A DNA stretch of 64,000 nucleotides from Desulfovibrio sp. (GCA_031291035.1 JAISLI010000050.1:43846-107845), one strand, 5' to 3'. Shown: positions 26,484-38,736, counted from the first letter of the stretch. Numbers and translations: made by a program. The notes: generated by a model not told the origin, from the sequence alone.

Positions 26484-27562
26484 ATCCTTCTGAAGCGCCC
26501 GATGAGGTTTTCCTTGGTGAGGATTTTTTTGTAGTCCGGCCCGAGACGGTTGGTCAGCGGTTTTTCATGCGCGATGCTCGCCTCGTACAGTGCCTCGTAC
26601 TGCGCCTCCGTGAGATTTTGACAGATGCCCCGGGGCAGGTCGATGCCCTGGCGGTTGATCATGGTCATGAAATCCCTGTATTCATCCGGATAGATGTCCT
26701 CCTGCACCGAGAGGGAGTAACAGTTGGCGATGCCGTGCGGCATGTGCAGCACCATGCTCAGCCCCGCGGAAACGGGATGCACCGTGCCCACGAAACCGGC
26801 CGCCATGCCGCCGATAAAGGAAGCTATCATCATGGTTTCGCGGTTTTTTTCGCTCATCATGTCTTTGGAGAGAAAGACAGTTTTGCACAAATCCATGGCC
26901 TTGGCGGCCAGGGCGTCAACCACGACATTACGATAAGAACCGGAAAGGCTTTCAAAGCAGTGCATCCAGGTGTCAATGCCCGTATAGAAATACTGGTTGC
27001 GGGGGACGCTCGCCGTGAGATCGGGATCCAGCAGCACTTGGTCAAACATGGTGTGATCGCTGTTCATGCCCAGTTTGATGTTTTTTTCCTCGTTGCACAC
27101 AATGCCGGTGCGCGAGGTTTCCGATCCGGTGCCGGCGAGGGTGGGAATCGCTATTTTGTAGGGCGCGGGATTTCCGACAAGCTCCCATCCCTGATAGTCT
27201 TCGGCCTTGCCGGGATTGGTAAGGAGATTGCCCACGCATTTGCAGGTATCCATAGTGGAGCCGCCGCCCAGAGCCAGCAGGGCGCAGGGAGCGCGCCCGT
27301 TCAGAAAATCCTTGACGTCGGCGGCGCAGGCGTCCACGCTTCGGGTTGTCGGCTCATTTGTGGTATCGACATAGACAACCATGTCGCGGCGTTCCAGGGG
27401 CAGGCGGGAGACCATGTCCGTGCGGCTGAACCAGTGGTCGATGAAGAAAACCGCCGGGCTTCGCGGCTGCGCGCCGCGTAGCGGGCGCAGAATGTCGCCG
27501 AGCCGGGCCAGAGCGCCTTTGCCCACCATGTAGTGCCCCACATTTTTCGCATTGCGGTACAT
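26480..27562 (-). CDS. Iron-containing (type III) alcohol dehydrogenase, possibly KdnB-like
   Basis: 360 aa from the ATG at 27562, which has GAGGGG six bases upstream; the TTG at 27574 is less likely. The NAD(P) region is ALGGGSTMDTCKCVGNL, followed by IPTLAGTGSETSRT. Metal ligands fit GIDTWMHCFE (Asp, His) and LHMPHGIANCYS (two His). Family members oxidise alcohols or reduce aldehydes. Next to a DegT aminotransferase and cytidylyltransferases, oxidation of a sugar-acid hydroxyl (KdnB-type Kdo 8-oxidation) is the best-fitting role, but this is inference. Confidence 0.75.
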   Translation of the reverse strand: MYRNAKNVGHYMVGKGALARLGDILRPLRGAQPRSPAVFFIDHWFSRTDMVSRLPLERRDMVVYVDTTNEPTTRSVDACAADVKDFLNGRAPCALLALGGGSTMDTCKCVGNLLTNPGKAEDYQGWELVGNPAPYKIAIPTLAGTGSETSRTGIVCNEEKNIKLGMNSDHTMFDQVLLDPDLTASVPRNQYFYTGIDTWMHCFESLSGSYRNVVVDALAAKAMDLCKTVFLSKDMMSEKNRETMMIASFIGGMAAGFVGTVHPVSAGLSMVLHMPHGIANCYSLSVQEDIYPDEYRDFMTMINRQGIDLPRGICQNLTEAQYEALYEASIAHEKPLTNRLGPDYKKILTKENLIGRFRRM

Positions 27563-27570
27563 ATAGCCCC

Positions 27571-28437
27571 TCAATATTTGTATGAGACGTGCTCTTTCCA
27601 GGCAGTGACGGCGTTCCTGAGCAGCAGGGCGATGGTCATGGGGCCGACGCCGCCCGGCACCGGCGTTATGGCCGAGGCCCTGCGCTTCACACTTTCAAAA
27701 TCCGCGTCGCCCTTCAGCCCCTGCGGGGTGCGGCTGATGCCCACGTCAATCACCACCGCGCCTTCCTTCACCATCCCGGCCGTGATAAAGCCGGGCCGGC
27801 CCATGGCCAGAAAAAGAAAATCCGCCGTCCGGCATTCCGCCGTCAGGTCCGCCGTGTGGGAATGACATACCGTGACTGTGGCGTTGGCGTAAGGGCCCGG
27901 CCGGGAAAGCAGCATGGCCAGCGGTTTGCCCACAATATTTGACCGCCCGACGACCACGGCCTTTTTACCGGCGGGCGAGAGCCTGTAGCATTTCAAAAGC
28001 TCCATGACGCCGGCGGGCGTGCAGGGAAGAAAACCCGGCAGTCCGATGGAGAGCCTGCCCACATTTTCCGGGTGAAAGCCGTCCACATCCTTGGCGGGGT
28101 CAATGACCAGCAGGCAGGCTTGGGCGTCCAGATGCGGCGGCAGGGGAAGCTGGAGCAATATGCCGTCCACATCGGCGCGGACGTTGCATTCCCCGATCAG
28201 GGCGAGCAGATCCCCCTGACATGTTTCGGCGGGCAGGCGGTAAACGAAGGAGTTTACGCCCGCCGCCGAGCAGGCTTTTTCTTTGTTGCGGACATAGACC
28301 TGCGAGGCCGGGTCGTCCCCCACAAGGATAACCGCCAGCCCCGGCGGCCGGCGGCCGGCGGCCACGCCTTCGGCCACTTCGGCCGCCAGCGATTCTCGCA
28401 GGGCCAGGGCTGTTTTTTTGCCGTCAATAATGACCAT
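27571..28437 (-). CDS. folD: Bifunctional methylene-THF dehydrogenase/methenyl-THF cyclohydrolase
   Basis: Interconverts one-carbon folate species with NADP+. 288 aa, normal length. Motifs are [13 protein letters not shown] (catalytic Lys), [27 protein letters not shown] (Rossmann) and [15 protein letters not shown]. It follows eno by 43 bp and ends 8 bp before the alcohol dehydrogenase ATG, so the sugar genes may be read from the same transcript. Confidence 0.97.
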   Translation of the reverse strand: MVIIDGKKTALALRESLAAEVAEGVAAGRRPPGLAVILVGDDPASQVYVRNKEKACSAAGVNSFVYRLPAETCQGDLLALIGECNVRADVDGILLQLPLPPHLDAQACLLVIDPAKDVDGFHPENVGRLSIGLPGFLPCTPAGVMELLKCYRLSPAGKKAVVVGRSNIVGKPLAMLLSRPGPYANATVTVCHSHTADLTAECRTADFLFLAMGRPGFITAGMVKEGAVVIDVGISRTPQGLKGDADFESVKRRASAITPVPGGVGPMTIALLLRNAVTAWKEHVSYKY

Positions 28438-28480
28438 TTCCGATGCCGGGGCGGAGCGCGCGACGCCACCCCGTCCCCAT

Positions 28481-30653
<2,173 letters not shown>

Positions 30654-30664
30654 GCGCGCTTTGC

Positions 30665-31090
30665 TCAGAGCAGATCTTCCGGCCCGACGGGAACAATGCC
30701 GTTTTTGTCCAGAATCGCCGTGGCGGCGGCGTTGTCCTCCACGCGGAATACCACATAGGCGCTGCCGCTTTTGCGTGTGACAAAAGCGTAGAGGTATTCC
30801 ACATTTATGCCGGCCCCGGCGATGACGCGCAGGATTTTGCTGAGGCTGCCGGGCGTATCGGCCAGACTTACGGCCAGCACCTGGGTGAGAGATACCGCAA
30901 AGCCGGCTTCGCGCAGGACGGCGAGCGCCCTGTCCGCCTCGCTGACAATAAGGCGCAGCACGCCGAATTCCGCCGTGTCGCCTATGGAGAGGGCGCGCAA
31001 GTCAATGCCGGCCCCGCCCAGTGTTTCGGTAATTTCCAGCAGATGGCCGGGCTTGTTTTCCACAAAGACGGAGAGCTGATCTATGGTCAC
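30665..31090 (-). CDS. Protein of two tandem ACT domains
   Basis: 141 aa made of two ACT repeats, starting VFVENKPGHLLEITETLGGAGIDLRAL and VSLADTPGSLSKILRVIAGAGINVEYLYAF. ACT domains bind amino acids and modulate neighbours. This protein commonly sits beside paaK in anaerobes, as it does here (11 bp after paaK). A ligand such as an aromatic amino acid is suspected. The start is GTG at 31090 with GAGGGG upstream. Confidence 0.88.
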   Translation of the reverse strand: MTIDQLSVFVENKPGHLLEITETLGGAGIDLRALSIGDTAEFGVLRLIVSEADRALAVLREAGFAVSLTQVLAVSLADTPGSLSKILRVIAGAGINVEYLYAFVTRKSGSAYVVFRVEDNAAATAILDKNGIVPVGPEDLL

Positions 31091-31101
31091 GGCGCACCCC
31101 C

Positions 31102-32397
31102 TCAGATTTTGCGCTTGTCGATAACGCGCACGGCCTTGCCTTCGCTTCTGGCGATGGTGCGCGGCGCCACCAGCGACACCTTGGGCGAGATGCCCAGCAT
31201 GGATCGCATGGCCCCCACCAGATTCTTCTCCCGCTGGGCCACTTGTCTGACCGTATCCGAAAACATTTCCGGCGTCAGTTCCACCTGCACTTCAAAGGTA
31301 TCGGTATGGCTGACCCTGTCCACAACGATGAGATAGTTGGGCGAGTAGCCTTCCTGAAGAAGCACGGTTTCTATCTGCGAAGGGAAGACATTGACGCCGC
31401 GAATGATGAGCATGTCGTCCGTGCGTCCCATGAGCTTGCCCATTTTGATGAGCGTTCTGCCGCAGGCGCAGGGTTTGCGGCTCAACGTGCAGATATCCCG
31501 CGTGCGGTAGCGCAAGACGGGAAAGGCCTCCTTGGAGATGGTTGTAAACACAAGCTCGCCCCTGGTCTCCTCCGGCAGGGTTTCCCCCGTATCGGGATCA
31601 ATGATTTCCGGGATGAAATAGTCCTCATTGATATGCATGCCGGTTTGCGCGGCGCATTCAAAAGAAACGCCCGGTCCGGCGATCTCCGTCAGGCCGTAAA
31701 TGTCGTAGGCCCTGATGCCCAGCTTGGCCTCAATATCCCGCCGCATTTCCTCGCTCCACGCTTCCGCGCCGAAAATGCCCGCCTTCAGGCGGATTTTGTC
31801 CCGCAGGCCCTTGGCAATGACGGATTCCGCCAGGTAGGCCGCGTAAGATGGCGTACAGCACAGGATTGTGGACCCCAGATCGCACATGAACTGTATCTGT
31901 CGCTCCGTATTGCCTGAAGACATGGGCAGCGTCATGGATCCCAGCATGTGGGAGCCGCCGTTCAGGCCCGGCCCGCCGGTGAAAAGACCGTAGCCGTAGC
32001 AGACATGAACCACGTCGTCTTTTGTGCCGCTCGCCGCCACAATGGCGCGGGCGCAACATTCATCCCATTTGTCGATGTCGTTCTGTGTGTAAAAGGCCAC
32101 CACACGTTTGCCCGTCGTGCCGCTTGTGGACTGTATGCGCACCACCTCGCTTCTCGGCACGGCGAGCAGCTTGTAGGGATAGGCCTCCCGCAGGTCGTCC
32201 TTGGTCAGGAAGGGCAGTTTCGGCAGATCGTCCACTGTGCGCACATCCGCCGGCGTGACGCCTTTTTTGTCCATCATTTCACGATAATAGGGCACAGATT
32301 CATAAACGCGTCTGACGGTTTGCGTCAGCCGTTCAGACTGCAGGGCGCGCATTTTTTCATACGACGCGCATTCAATGTCCGGTGTGAAGTAGTTCAT
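31102..32397 (-). CDS. paaK: Phenylacetate-CoA ligase family protein (copy 1)
   Basis: ATP-dependent acyl-adenylate/CoA ligase that activates aryl acids such as phenylacetate. 431 aa. The AMP-binding P-loop is QSTSGTTGKRVVAF, YDIYGLTEIAGPGVSFEC is the adenylate motif, and YRTRDICTLS then GRTDDMLIIRGVNVFPSQIE are in the C-terminal lid. Probably used in fermentation or degradation of aromatic amino acids. Paralogue of the gene at 34464. It is divergent from rpsA. Confidence 0.9.
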   Translation of the reverse strand: MNYFTPDIECASYEKMRALQSERLTQTVRRVYESVPYYREMMDKKGVTPADVRTVDDLPKLPFLTKDDLREAYPYKLLAVPRSEVVRIQSTSGTTGKRVVAFYTQNDIDKWDECCARAIVAASGTKDDVVHVCYGYGLFTGGPGLNGGSHMLGSMTLPMSSGNTERQIQFMCDLGSTILCCTPSYAAYLAESVIAKGLRDKIRLKAGIFGAEAWSEEMRRDIEAKLGIRAYDIYGLTEIAGPGVSFECAAQTGMHINEDYFIPEIIDPDTGETLPEETRGELVFTTISKEAFPVLRYRTRDICTLSRKPCACGRTLIKMGKLMGRTDDMLIIRGVNVFPSQIETVLLQEGYSPNYLIVVDRVSHTDTFEVQVELTPEMFSDTVRQVAQREKNLVGAMRSMLGISPKVSLVAPRTIARSEGKAVRVIDKRKI

Positions 32398-32530
32398 TGG
32401 CGGCTCCCGGGATGGTTGCGGGCGTGCCCTCTCGCCGCGCCCGGTCCCATAACTAGCCCGGCGGCCCGGAATATGTCAATCGCATTGGCGATTTTTTTCT
32501 TGTGCCTGCCCGGACTTTCTGATAGTTTCC

Positions 32531-32548
32531 ATTCCCCGTTCGGGGAAT
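32531..32548 (+). promoter_or_regulatory. Leader hairpin just upstream of rpsA
   Basis: ATTCCCCG-TT-CGGGGAAT is a perfect 8 bp stem, followed by TTTTG, about 20 bases before the rpsA ATG. A weak promoter (TTGTGC at 32500, 17 bp spacer) would place it at or near the mRNA 5' end. Possible role in mRNA stability or S1 autoregulation. Confidence 0.35.
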
Positions 32549-32569
32549 TTTGTATCCGGAGGCTGGAAT

Positions 32570-34273
32570 ATGGCACAAACGGAAACCGCGCACGAGGACA
32601 TCAACTTCGAAAGCGCCCTGGAAAACTATCTCAACCCCGACTTCGGCGATCTGGAGGAAGGCTCCATCGTCAAGGGGGAGATTGTCCGCATTGACGACGA
32701 CGCCGTGCTTGTCGACGTGAACTTCAAGTCCGAAGGGCAGATCCCGACGGTGGAGTTCCGTGACGCCGCGGGCGACATCACCATCAGTGTGGGCGACAAG
32801 GTGGATGTATACGTTCAGAAGAAAAACGAGCAGGACGGTACAATCATCCTTTCCTTTGAAAAGGCCAAGCGCATGCAGGTCTTTGACCAGCTTGAGGATG
32901 TGCTGGAAAACAACAGCGTCATCAAGGGGCTTATCATGCGCCGCATCAAAGGCGGCTATACAGTGGACATCAGCGGCGTGGAAGCCTTTTTGCCCGGTTC
33001 TCATGTGGATTTGCGCCCCGTGCCGGACATGGACGCACTCGTCAACCAGGAATTTGAATTCCGCGTGCTCAAGATTAACCGCCGCCGGAGCAACGTCATT
33101 GTTTCCCGCCGTGTTCTGCTTGAAGAGGAGAGGGATTCAAAGCGGCAGGATTTGCTCCGCACCCTGGAGGAAGGGCAGACCGTCGTAGGCAGGGCCAAAA
33201 ATATTACGGAATACGGCGTCTTTGTAGATTTGGGCGGCCTGGACGGACTTTTGCACATCACCGACATAAGCTGGAAGCGCATACGCCATCCGAAGGAGGT
33301 CATCTCCGTAGGACAGGAACTTTCCCTGAAGATTCTTTCCTTCGACAGGGACAACAACAAGGTTTCCTTGGGGCTGAAACAGCTTGTGCCGGATCCTTGG
33401 CAGGACATTTCCGGCCGCTTTGCCGAGGGAATCCGTTGCTCGGGCAAGGTCTCCAATCTTGTGGATTACGGCGTTTTTGTGGAGCTGGAGCCGGGCGTCG
33501 AGGGTCTGGTGCATATTTCCGAAATGTCCTGGACACGCAAACTTCGCCATCCTTCCCAAATGGTTCACCCCGGCGATGAGGTTGATGTGGTTGTTCTGGG
33601 CGTGGATGCCGACAAGAAACGCATCAGTCTGGGCATGAAGCAGGTGCGTCCCAACCCTTGGGAAATGGTGGCGGAAAAATATCCCGAAGGCACCGTTCTT
33701 GAGGGAATTATCAAAAACATCACCGAATTCGGCATGTTTGTGGGCATTGAAGACGGCATTGACGGCCTTATCCACGTCTCGGACATTTCCTGGACCAAAA
33801 AAATCCGTCATCCCAATGAGGTGTATAAGGTAGGCGACACGGTGCAGGCGAAGGTGCTTACCGTTGACCAGGAGAACGAAAAATTCACTCTGGGCGTCAA
33901 ACAGCTTGTGCCGGATCCGTGGAGCCATGTTCCTGCCACGTATCCCGCGGGTTGTTCCGTCAAGGGCACGGTCACCAATGTGACGGATTTCGGCCTTTTT
34001 GTGGAGGTTGAGGAAGGCATTGAAGGCCTGGTGCATGTTTCGGAGCTTTGCGGAAAAAAGGGCAAGCCTTCGCTGGAAGTCTACAAGGAGGGCCAGGAAA
34101 TTCAGGCGAAGGTCATCTATGTCAGCGCCGAGGAACGGCGGCTGGGGCTCTCCATCAAGCAGATCAAGGATGAGGAGGAACGCCGCAAACCGGCCTATAT
34201 TCCCGTCCAGGAAGCCGGGCAGAATCTCGGCGACCTGCTCAAGCAGAAGCTGGAAGAAAACGAAAGCGTCTGA
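32570..34273 (+). CDS. rpsA: 30S ribosomal protein S1
   Basis: 567 aa with six S1 (OB-fold RNA-binding) repeats. The later four show the repeating pattern [N][24 protein letters not shown], for example [27 protein letters not shown]1 recruits mRNA to the 30S subunit. The start has a GGAGG seven to nine bases upstream. Followed by a strong terminator. Confidence 0.97.
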   Translation: MAQTETAHEDINFESALENYLNPDFGDLEEGSIVKGEIVRIDDDAVLVDVNFKSEGQIPTVEFRDAAGDITISVGDKVDVYVQKKNEQDGTIILSFEKAKRMQVFDQLEDVLENNSVIKGLIMRRIKGGYTVDISGVEAFLPGSHVDLRPVPDMDALVNQEFEFRVLKINRRRSNVIVSRRVLLEEERDSKRQDLLRTLEEGQTVVGRAKNITEYGVFVDLGGLDGLLHITDISWKRIRHPKEVISVGQELSLKILSFDRDNNKVSLGLKQLVPDPWQDISGRFAEGIRCSGKVSNLVDYGVFVELEPGVEGLVHISEMSWTRKLRHPSQMVHPGDEVDVVVLGVDADKKRISLGMKQVRPNPWEMVAEKYPEGTVLEGIIKNITEFGMFVGIEDGIDGLIHVSDISWTKKIRHPNEVYKVGDTVQAKVLTVDQENEKFTLGVKQLVPDPWSHVPATYPAGCSVKGTVTNVTDFGLFVEVEEGIEGLVHVSELCGKKGKPSLEVYKEGQEIQAKVIYVSAEERRLGLSIKQIKDEEERRKPAYIPVQEAGQNLGDLLKQKLEENESV

Positions 34274-34294
34274 CCACGGTTCGCGGATATTTTG

Positions 34295-34319
34295 AAAGGC
34301 GGCCGTCGGCCGCCTTTTT
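34295..34319 (+). terminator. Rho-independent terminator of rpsA
   Basis: Perfect stem GGCGGCC/GGCCGCC with loop GTC, flanked by AAA on the left and TTTTT on the right, 21 bp after the rpsA stop. Confidence 0.9.
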
Positions 34320-34449
34320 ATCTGGAGCGGTTCACGAATGAAACGAGTGAACCGCTCCGCAAGGATTTGCTGGCAAATCCTTGCCGCGAAACAGGAGCAG
34401 GCGGGCTTTGCCCGCCGTGAGCGAACTGTTTCAAGCGTTAGTTGCTCTA
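34320..34449 (+). repeat. Modular hairpin repeat after rpsA (copy B)
   Basis: About 130 bp containing three consecutive perfect hairpins. The first is GGAGCGGTTCAC/GTGAACCGCTCC with a 9-11 nt loop, the second GCAAGGATTTGC/GCAAATCCTTGC with loop TG, and the third GGCGGGC/GCCCGCC with loop TTT. The element ends GCGTTAGTTGCTCTA. Parts recur at 17.4, 42.3, 49.3 and 54.8 kb. An ORF-track start at 34338 reads into this element and is not the paaK start. Confidence 0.75.
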
Positions 34450-34463
34450 ACGGGGGACAGGGC

Positions 34464-35747
34464 ATGAAACCCTTCCGCTTCATACCGCGGCTTGACGACG
34501 AACAGCTGCGCGCCGCGCAGCTTGAAGGTCTGCGCTATACCCTGACGCAGGCGGCCAAAAGTCCCCAGTATCGCGCCAGACTGGACGCCTGCGGCGCGCG
34601 GGCGGAAGAGGTTTCAAGTCTTGACGATCTGCGCCGTCTGCCCACTGTGGACGCGGAAGACCTGCGCGAGGGCTATCCCTTCCCCCTGCTCTGCGTGCCC
34701 GAGAAAGAGGTGATACGCATACACGCATCCAGCGGCACCACGGGCAGGCGCAAAATTCTGGCCTATACGCGGCGCGACGTGGAAATGTTTTCCACCCAGA
34801 TGGCCCGCTGCTTTGAACTGGCCGGGCTTACGGAAGAAGACCGCATGCAGGTGGCTGTGGGCTACGGCCTGTGGACGGCCGGCGCGGGTTTTCAGGGGGG
34901 CAGCGAAATGTTGGGCATGCTGACCATACCCGTGGGCCCCGGCAATCTGGAAATGCACCTTCAGCTTTTGCGGGACGCGGGGGCCACCTGTTTCGGCGCC
35001 ACCGCCTCAATGGCCCTGTTGCTGGCCGAAGAAGTGGAGCGCTCCGGCCTGCGCGGTGAACTGCGCCTCAAAAAAGTGATATGCGGGGCAGAGGCGCGCA
35101 GCGAAAAAATGCGTCTGGCTATTGAAGACAAACTGGGCCTTGAGGCCAGCTTTGACATAGGCGGCATGACGGAAATGTACGGCCCCGGCACGGCCATAGA
35201 CTGCGCGGCCCATACCGGCCTGCACTACTGGGCCGACCTTTTCATCATTGAAGTGCTTGATCCCGAGACTCTTGAGCCTGTGGCCGAGGGTAAAGTGGGG
35301 GAGATGGTTGTCACAAGTCTGCGCAAGGAGGCCGTGCCCCTGTTGCGCTACCGTACCCACGATCTGACGCGCCTTTTGCCCGGGCGCTGCTCCTGCGGCC
35401 TCAACATGCCCCGCCATGACAAAATCCTCGGCCGCTCGGACGACATGATCATCTACCGCGGCGTGAATATCTATCCTGGTCAGATTATGGAAGTCATAGG
35501 AGATTTCCCGGAGCTGGGCGGGGAGTACCGGATGGAACTCACGCGGGACGGGCACTCGCTGGAGCATCTGTTGCTCACGGTTGAACGGGCGCGGGAGGGC
35601 GGTGGCACGGAGGACGAGGCGCTCGTCAGGGCGCTGGAACGGCGGCTGCACAAAACCCTGCTGGCCCGTGTGGACGTGCGTCTGACGGAGTATGCGTCGT
35701 TGCCGCGCACTTTCGGCAAATCCAAACGCGTTGTGGACAAAAGGTAA
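34464..35747 (+). CDS. paaK: Phenylacetate-CoA ligase family protein (copy 2)
   Basis: 427 aa from the ATG at 34464, which has GGGGGACAGG just upstream. Motifs are [15 protein letters not shown] (P-loop), [34 protein letters not shown] and [21 protein letters not shown]. The C-terminus differs from copy 1, so substrate range may differ. The two copies flank rpsA in opposite orientation. The downstream neighbour is the convergent addB-like gene. Confidence 0.88.
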   Translation: MKPFRFIPRLDDEQLRAAQLEGLRYTLTQAAKSPQYRARLDACGARAEEVSSLDDLRRLPTVDAEDLREGYPFPLLCVPEKEVIRIHASSGTTGRRKILAYTRRDVEMFSTQMARCFELAGLTEEDRMQVAVGYGLWTAGAGFQGGSEMLGMLTIPVGPGNLEMHLQLLRDAGATCFGATASMALLLAEEVERSGLRGELRLKKVICGAEARSEKMRLAIEDKLGLEASFDIGGMTEMYGPGTAIDCAAHTGLHYWADLFIIEVLDPETLEPVAEGKVGEMVVTSLRKEAVPLLRYRTHDLTRLLPGRCSCGLNMPRHDKILGRSDDMIIYRGVNIYPGQIMEVIGDFPELGGEYRMELTRDGHSLEHLLLTVERAREGGGTEDEALVRALERRLHKTLLARVDVRLTEYASLPRTFGKSKRVVDKR

Positions 35748-35787
35748 CCGTGTCCTGGCCGGGCAGCGTACGCGGCTCACCGCCTGG

Positions 35788-38736
35788 TCATGAGGCGCAA
35801 AGCCCCGCGTAGGGACACCAGGAGCAGTGCCTGTCCGGCCGCGCGGCAAAAACTGTCGCCCGGGCGAGGTGCGTGAGCGCCAGGGTGAGAGCAAGGCGGC
35901 ACCGCCCGGACGCGGCGGCAAGGTTTGCGTCGTCCAGGCCGTCGAACAGGGGTTCTTCCCTGCCGTCCCCGCTCAGGGGCACTATGCAGGCCCCGCCCGC
36001 GACAAGACCCGTCGCCTCAAGCATGGTCAGATAACAGGGCAGTTGCAGGCTGGGCAAACGCGAGCGCATCTCGTCCAGCAGGGCGTCCAGGCCGTCGCCG
36101 GCCTCCGCGCCCGCGTTTTCCCCCGCGCATACCGCCGACACGCGTTCGAAAAATCCGCTGTCGGTCCACAGGCTGCCGTCCGGCCGTCCGGGATTCCCGG
36201 TTTTGTAATCCAGCACCCAGAGCGTGCGGTCCCGTCCATCCGTTTCAGCCCGTCTGTCAAGGCGGTCTGTCACGCCAGCGAACCGGTATTCGCGTCCATT
36301 CAGGGACAGGGAAACATCAAGCCTTTTCTCCAGAGCCACAACGCGAGTCATGTCGGGCTGGTTGCGCAAATACTGCCCCAGACGGAAGGGCACGGCGGCT
36401 TCCAGCAACATCCAGGAGTCGGCGGGCAGGCGGCGTTCAAGCTCCATCTCTTTTGCGGCGTTATGGAAACAGGCTACCGCCTCGTCCAGGGAAATATCCC
36501 CCCTGTACAGCGGTTTGTCGAGCCGGGGCAGGTAAAGCGTGTGCAATGCCCTGTGCAGGCAGTCGCCCACGGCCGGCGGGTCATCACCCTCATTGGGGCT
36601 TTTTTGTGGTTTGAGCCTGTACAGATGCTCCCAGGCGAAACGCAATGGACATTTGAGGTATGCGTCCAGCCGTGTGGCGGAAAGCGGGGCGCGCAAAAAC
36701 GATTCAAGTGCCTCGGCGAGACGCGGAACGAGGGGCAGTTTTTTCGGTTCCCTGCGGGGCATGTCGATACCGGGCAGGGTGGCCGCGGCCGTCTGGAGCG
36801 GCGGTTCCCCGGCGGGTATCAGGCGGCCTAGGCGTTGCTCCTCCTCCCAGAGCAGTTGTTCCACAAAGCGGCTGCGGTATTTTTTGCCGTCGAAAAGTTC
36901 TGATCCGCCGGTCCCTTCCTGCCAGTAAAAATGAATTTCCTTTGCCCCGGCGCACAGGCGGTAAAGGGTATGGGCAACGGCGCGGCCGCGCTCGCTCGCG
37001 TCCGGCAGGTCCAGCGCGGCCCGCAGGCTGTCAGGCAGCAGCGGGTCAGCGGCGGGATGGCCGGGCAGTTTGTCTTCAGTGGCGTCCAGAATAAAAACAT
37101 GGTCAAAATGCAGCAGACGGGTTTCCAGCATGCCGATGACCTGGAGGCCGGTGATGGGTTCGGCCTCAAAGGGGACGCGCTCCGCATGCAGAATATGGAG
37201 GGCGATGTTGCGCAGAGTGGCCTGCTGAAAGGGTGTCGTCCGCAAATGCGTGTCGTTGAGCTGCGGCGCGACGCTTGCGGCGAGACGGTACAGCGCCTCG
37301 GCCTCCAGCGGAAAATGCCGCCACATCTCTCCGCCGCGCCTGAGTAAAAGGCCGCACAGTCCGTGCAGCCATGCGGCGATGTGGGCTGTGGTTTCGGCCT
37401 TTTCCAGGGGGCGCAGCAGAGCGTCCATGGTTTCCCCGAGCAGGAGGTAAACGTGCGCGGGCAGGTTTGCGCGGCATTGTTCCAGCAGGGCGTGTACATC
37501 CACAAAACGGTCGCCTTCCAGAATCAGGCTTTCCAGATGGCGCAGTCCTTCGCGCAAAAAAATCCGTTCCCCGTTTTCGTTTTGCAGGGAGAGCATGTTC
37601 AGGCAGGGATGGCGCAGTATCTGCCGTATGTCGCGCCAGTAGCAACGCCCTCCGTCACTTCGCGCGCGCAGTTGGAAGAGGTTTTCCACCAGACGGCACA
37701 AGGAGGATTGTCTGAGCGGGTAGCCCATGGACACGTTGACATCCTTGACGGGCAAATGGTGCAGCACTGGCATGAGCAGGGCGTTGTCCGGCAGCACGAC
37801 GGCAGTGGAAGCGGCATAGCGGGGATCGCGCAGTTTTTCGCGCAGCGCTTCAAGCTGGGAATGGCAGTCATACCCGGCAAAAAAGGAGAAACGCGGACTG
37901 TCCTCCTCTTGCGATGCGGCGGGCGCTGCGGCCTGTGCGCCGGCTTTCCAGCGGGCAAGCCATTCCCTGTGCCCGGCGCAGGACCAGTGAATTTTCGCGC
38001 CGTCAACCAGACCCATGTCGCTGTGCAGACAGATATACGCTCCTTCCCGCCACAGACGGCGGAGCAGGGCGTCTTCCGTGCCGGTCAGCATGTAAAAGCC
38101 AGCCGCCAGCACCGGTCTGTCCGGCGCCGGCGCAAGACGGCGGGGGACAGGGCCTTTGCCCCGCGAGGCCAGCGCGGCCGAGGCGCAGATGAGGCCGGGG
38201 GTCGTCCAGCCGCGCCCGGAGAGCTCGGCCCGCCAGATCCCGGCAATGCGCCCCAGAGCGCCCAGAAGGGCCGCCGCAACGGGACCGGCCTCCACCTCCG
38301 CGTGCATGATGTCTCTGGCCGCCACATCCTGGCGTAGCAGTTCTTCCAGCAGGCCGGCGAGGCGCATGCCCCAAGGAAGAAAAAGCGCCATGTCCATGTC
38401 CGCCAGGCGGGCGGCGATAATTTTGTCGTCCCGGCCCAGCTTTTTAAGGCATTCGTGCAGAAGTCCTGTCTGATCCAGCGGACCGGCCAGGCGGGGGCGC
38501 GTTTTTTCTCCCTCGGCGCTCCAGATTTCCATGGCCTCGGCAATGGTGATCACTTCGGGGAAAGATGCTGCCTTTTCGAGATCATAGAGATGCCGTAAAT
38601 AGCGTTTCGGGCGGTTGTTGGGCACGATAAGCAGGGCCCGGGCCGGGCGGTTTCCGGTCAGGCGCGCGACCAGATTTTTGAGGGCGGTCAAAAAAGGCTG
38701 CCGCCGCGGAAAAACGAGAAAGGGTTCCCGGCTCAT
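35788..38736 (-). CDS. AddB-like subunit: inactive-helicase/PD-(D/E)XK nuclease
   Basis: 982 aa. The N-terminal two thirds look like a degenerate UvrD-type core as in AddB, for example VPNNRPKRYLRHLYDLE and FILDATEDKLPGH. The C-terminus is a RecB-type nuclease: LSATRLDAYLKCPLRFAWEHLYRL, GDCLHRALH, VLDYKTGNPG (catalytic Lys region), and HCSWCPYAGLC. Together with YLKCP, these cysteines can form the 4Fe-4S staple seen in AddB. It processes double-strand breaks for RecA. It overlaps the helicase gene by ATGA. Confidence 0.82.
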   Translation of the reverse strand: MSREPFLVFPRRQPFLTALKNLVARLTGNRPARALLIVPNNRPKRYLRHLYDLEKAASFPEVITIAEAMEIWSAEGEKTRPRLAGPLDQTGLLHECLKKLGRDDKIIAARLADMDMALFLPWGMRLAGLLEELLRQDVAARDIMHAEVEAGPVAAALLGALGRIAGIWRAELSGRGWTTPGLICASAALASRGKGPVPRRLAPAPDRPVLAAGFYMLTGTEDALLRRLWREGAYICLHSDMGLVDGAKIHWSCAGHREWLARWKAGAQAAAPAASQEEDSPRFSFFAGYDCHSQLEALREKLRDPRYAASTAVVLPDNALLMPVLHHLPVKDVNVSMGYPLRQSSLCRLVENLFQLRARSDGGRCYWRDIRQILRHPCLNMLSLQNENGERIFLREGLRHLESLILEGDRFVDVHALLEQCRANLPAHVYLLLGETMDALLRPLEKAETTAHIAAWLHGLCGLLLRRGGEMWRHFPLEAEALYRLAASVAPQLNDTHLRTTPFQQATLRNIALHILHAERVPFEAEPITGLQVIGMLETRLLHFDHVFILDATEDKLPGHPAADPLLPDSLRAALDLPDASERGRAVAHTLYRLCAGAKEIHFYWQEGTGGSELFDGKKYRSRFVEQLLWEEEQRLGRLIPAGEPPLQTAAATLPGIDMPRREPKKLPLVPRLAEALESFLRAPLSATRLDAYLKCPLRFAWEHLYRLKPQKSPNEGDDPPAVGDCLHRALHTLYLPRLDKPLYRGDISLDEAVACFHNAAKEMELERRLPADSWMLLEAAVPFRLGQYLRNQPDMTRVVALEKRLDVSLSLNGREYRFAGVTDRLDRRAETDGRDRTLWVLDYKTGNPGRPDGSLWTDSGFFERVSAVCAGENAGAEAGDGLDALLDEMRSRLPSLQLPCYLTMLEATGLVAGGACIVPLSGDGREEPLFDGLDDANLAAASGRCRLALTLALTHLARATVFAARPDRHCSWCPYAGLCAS

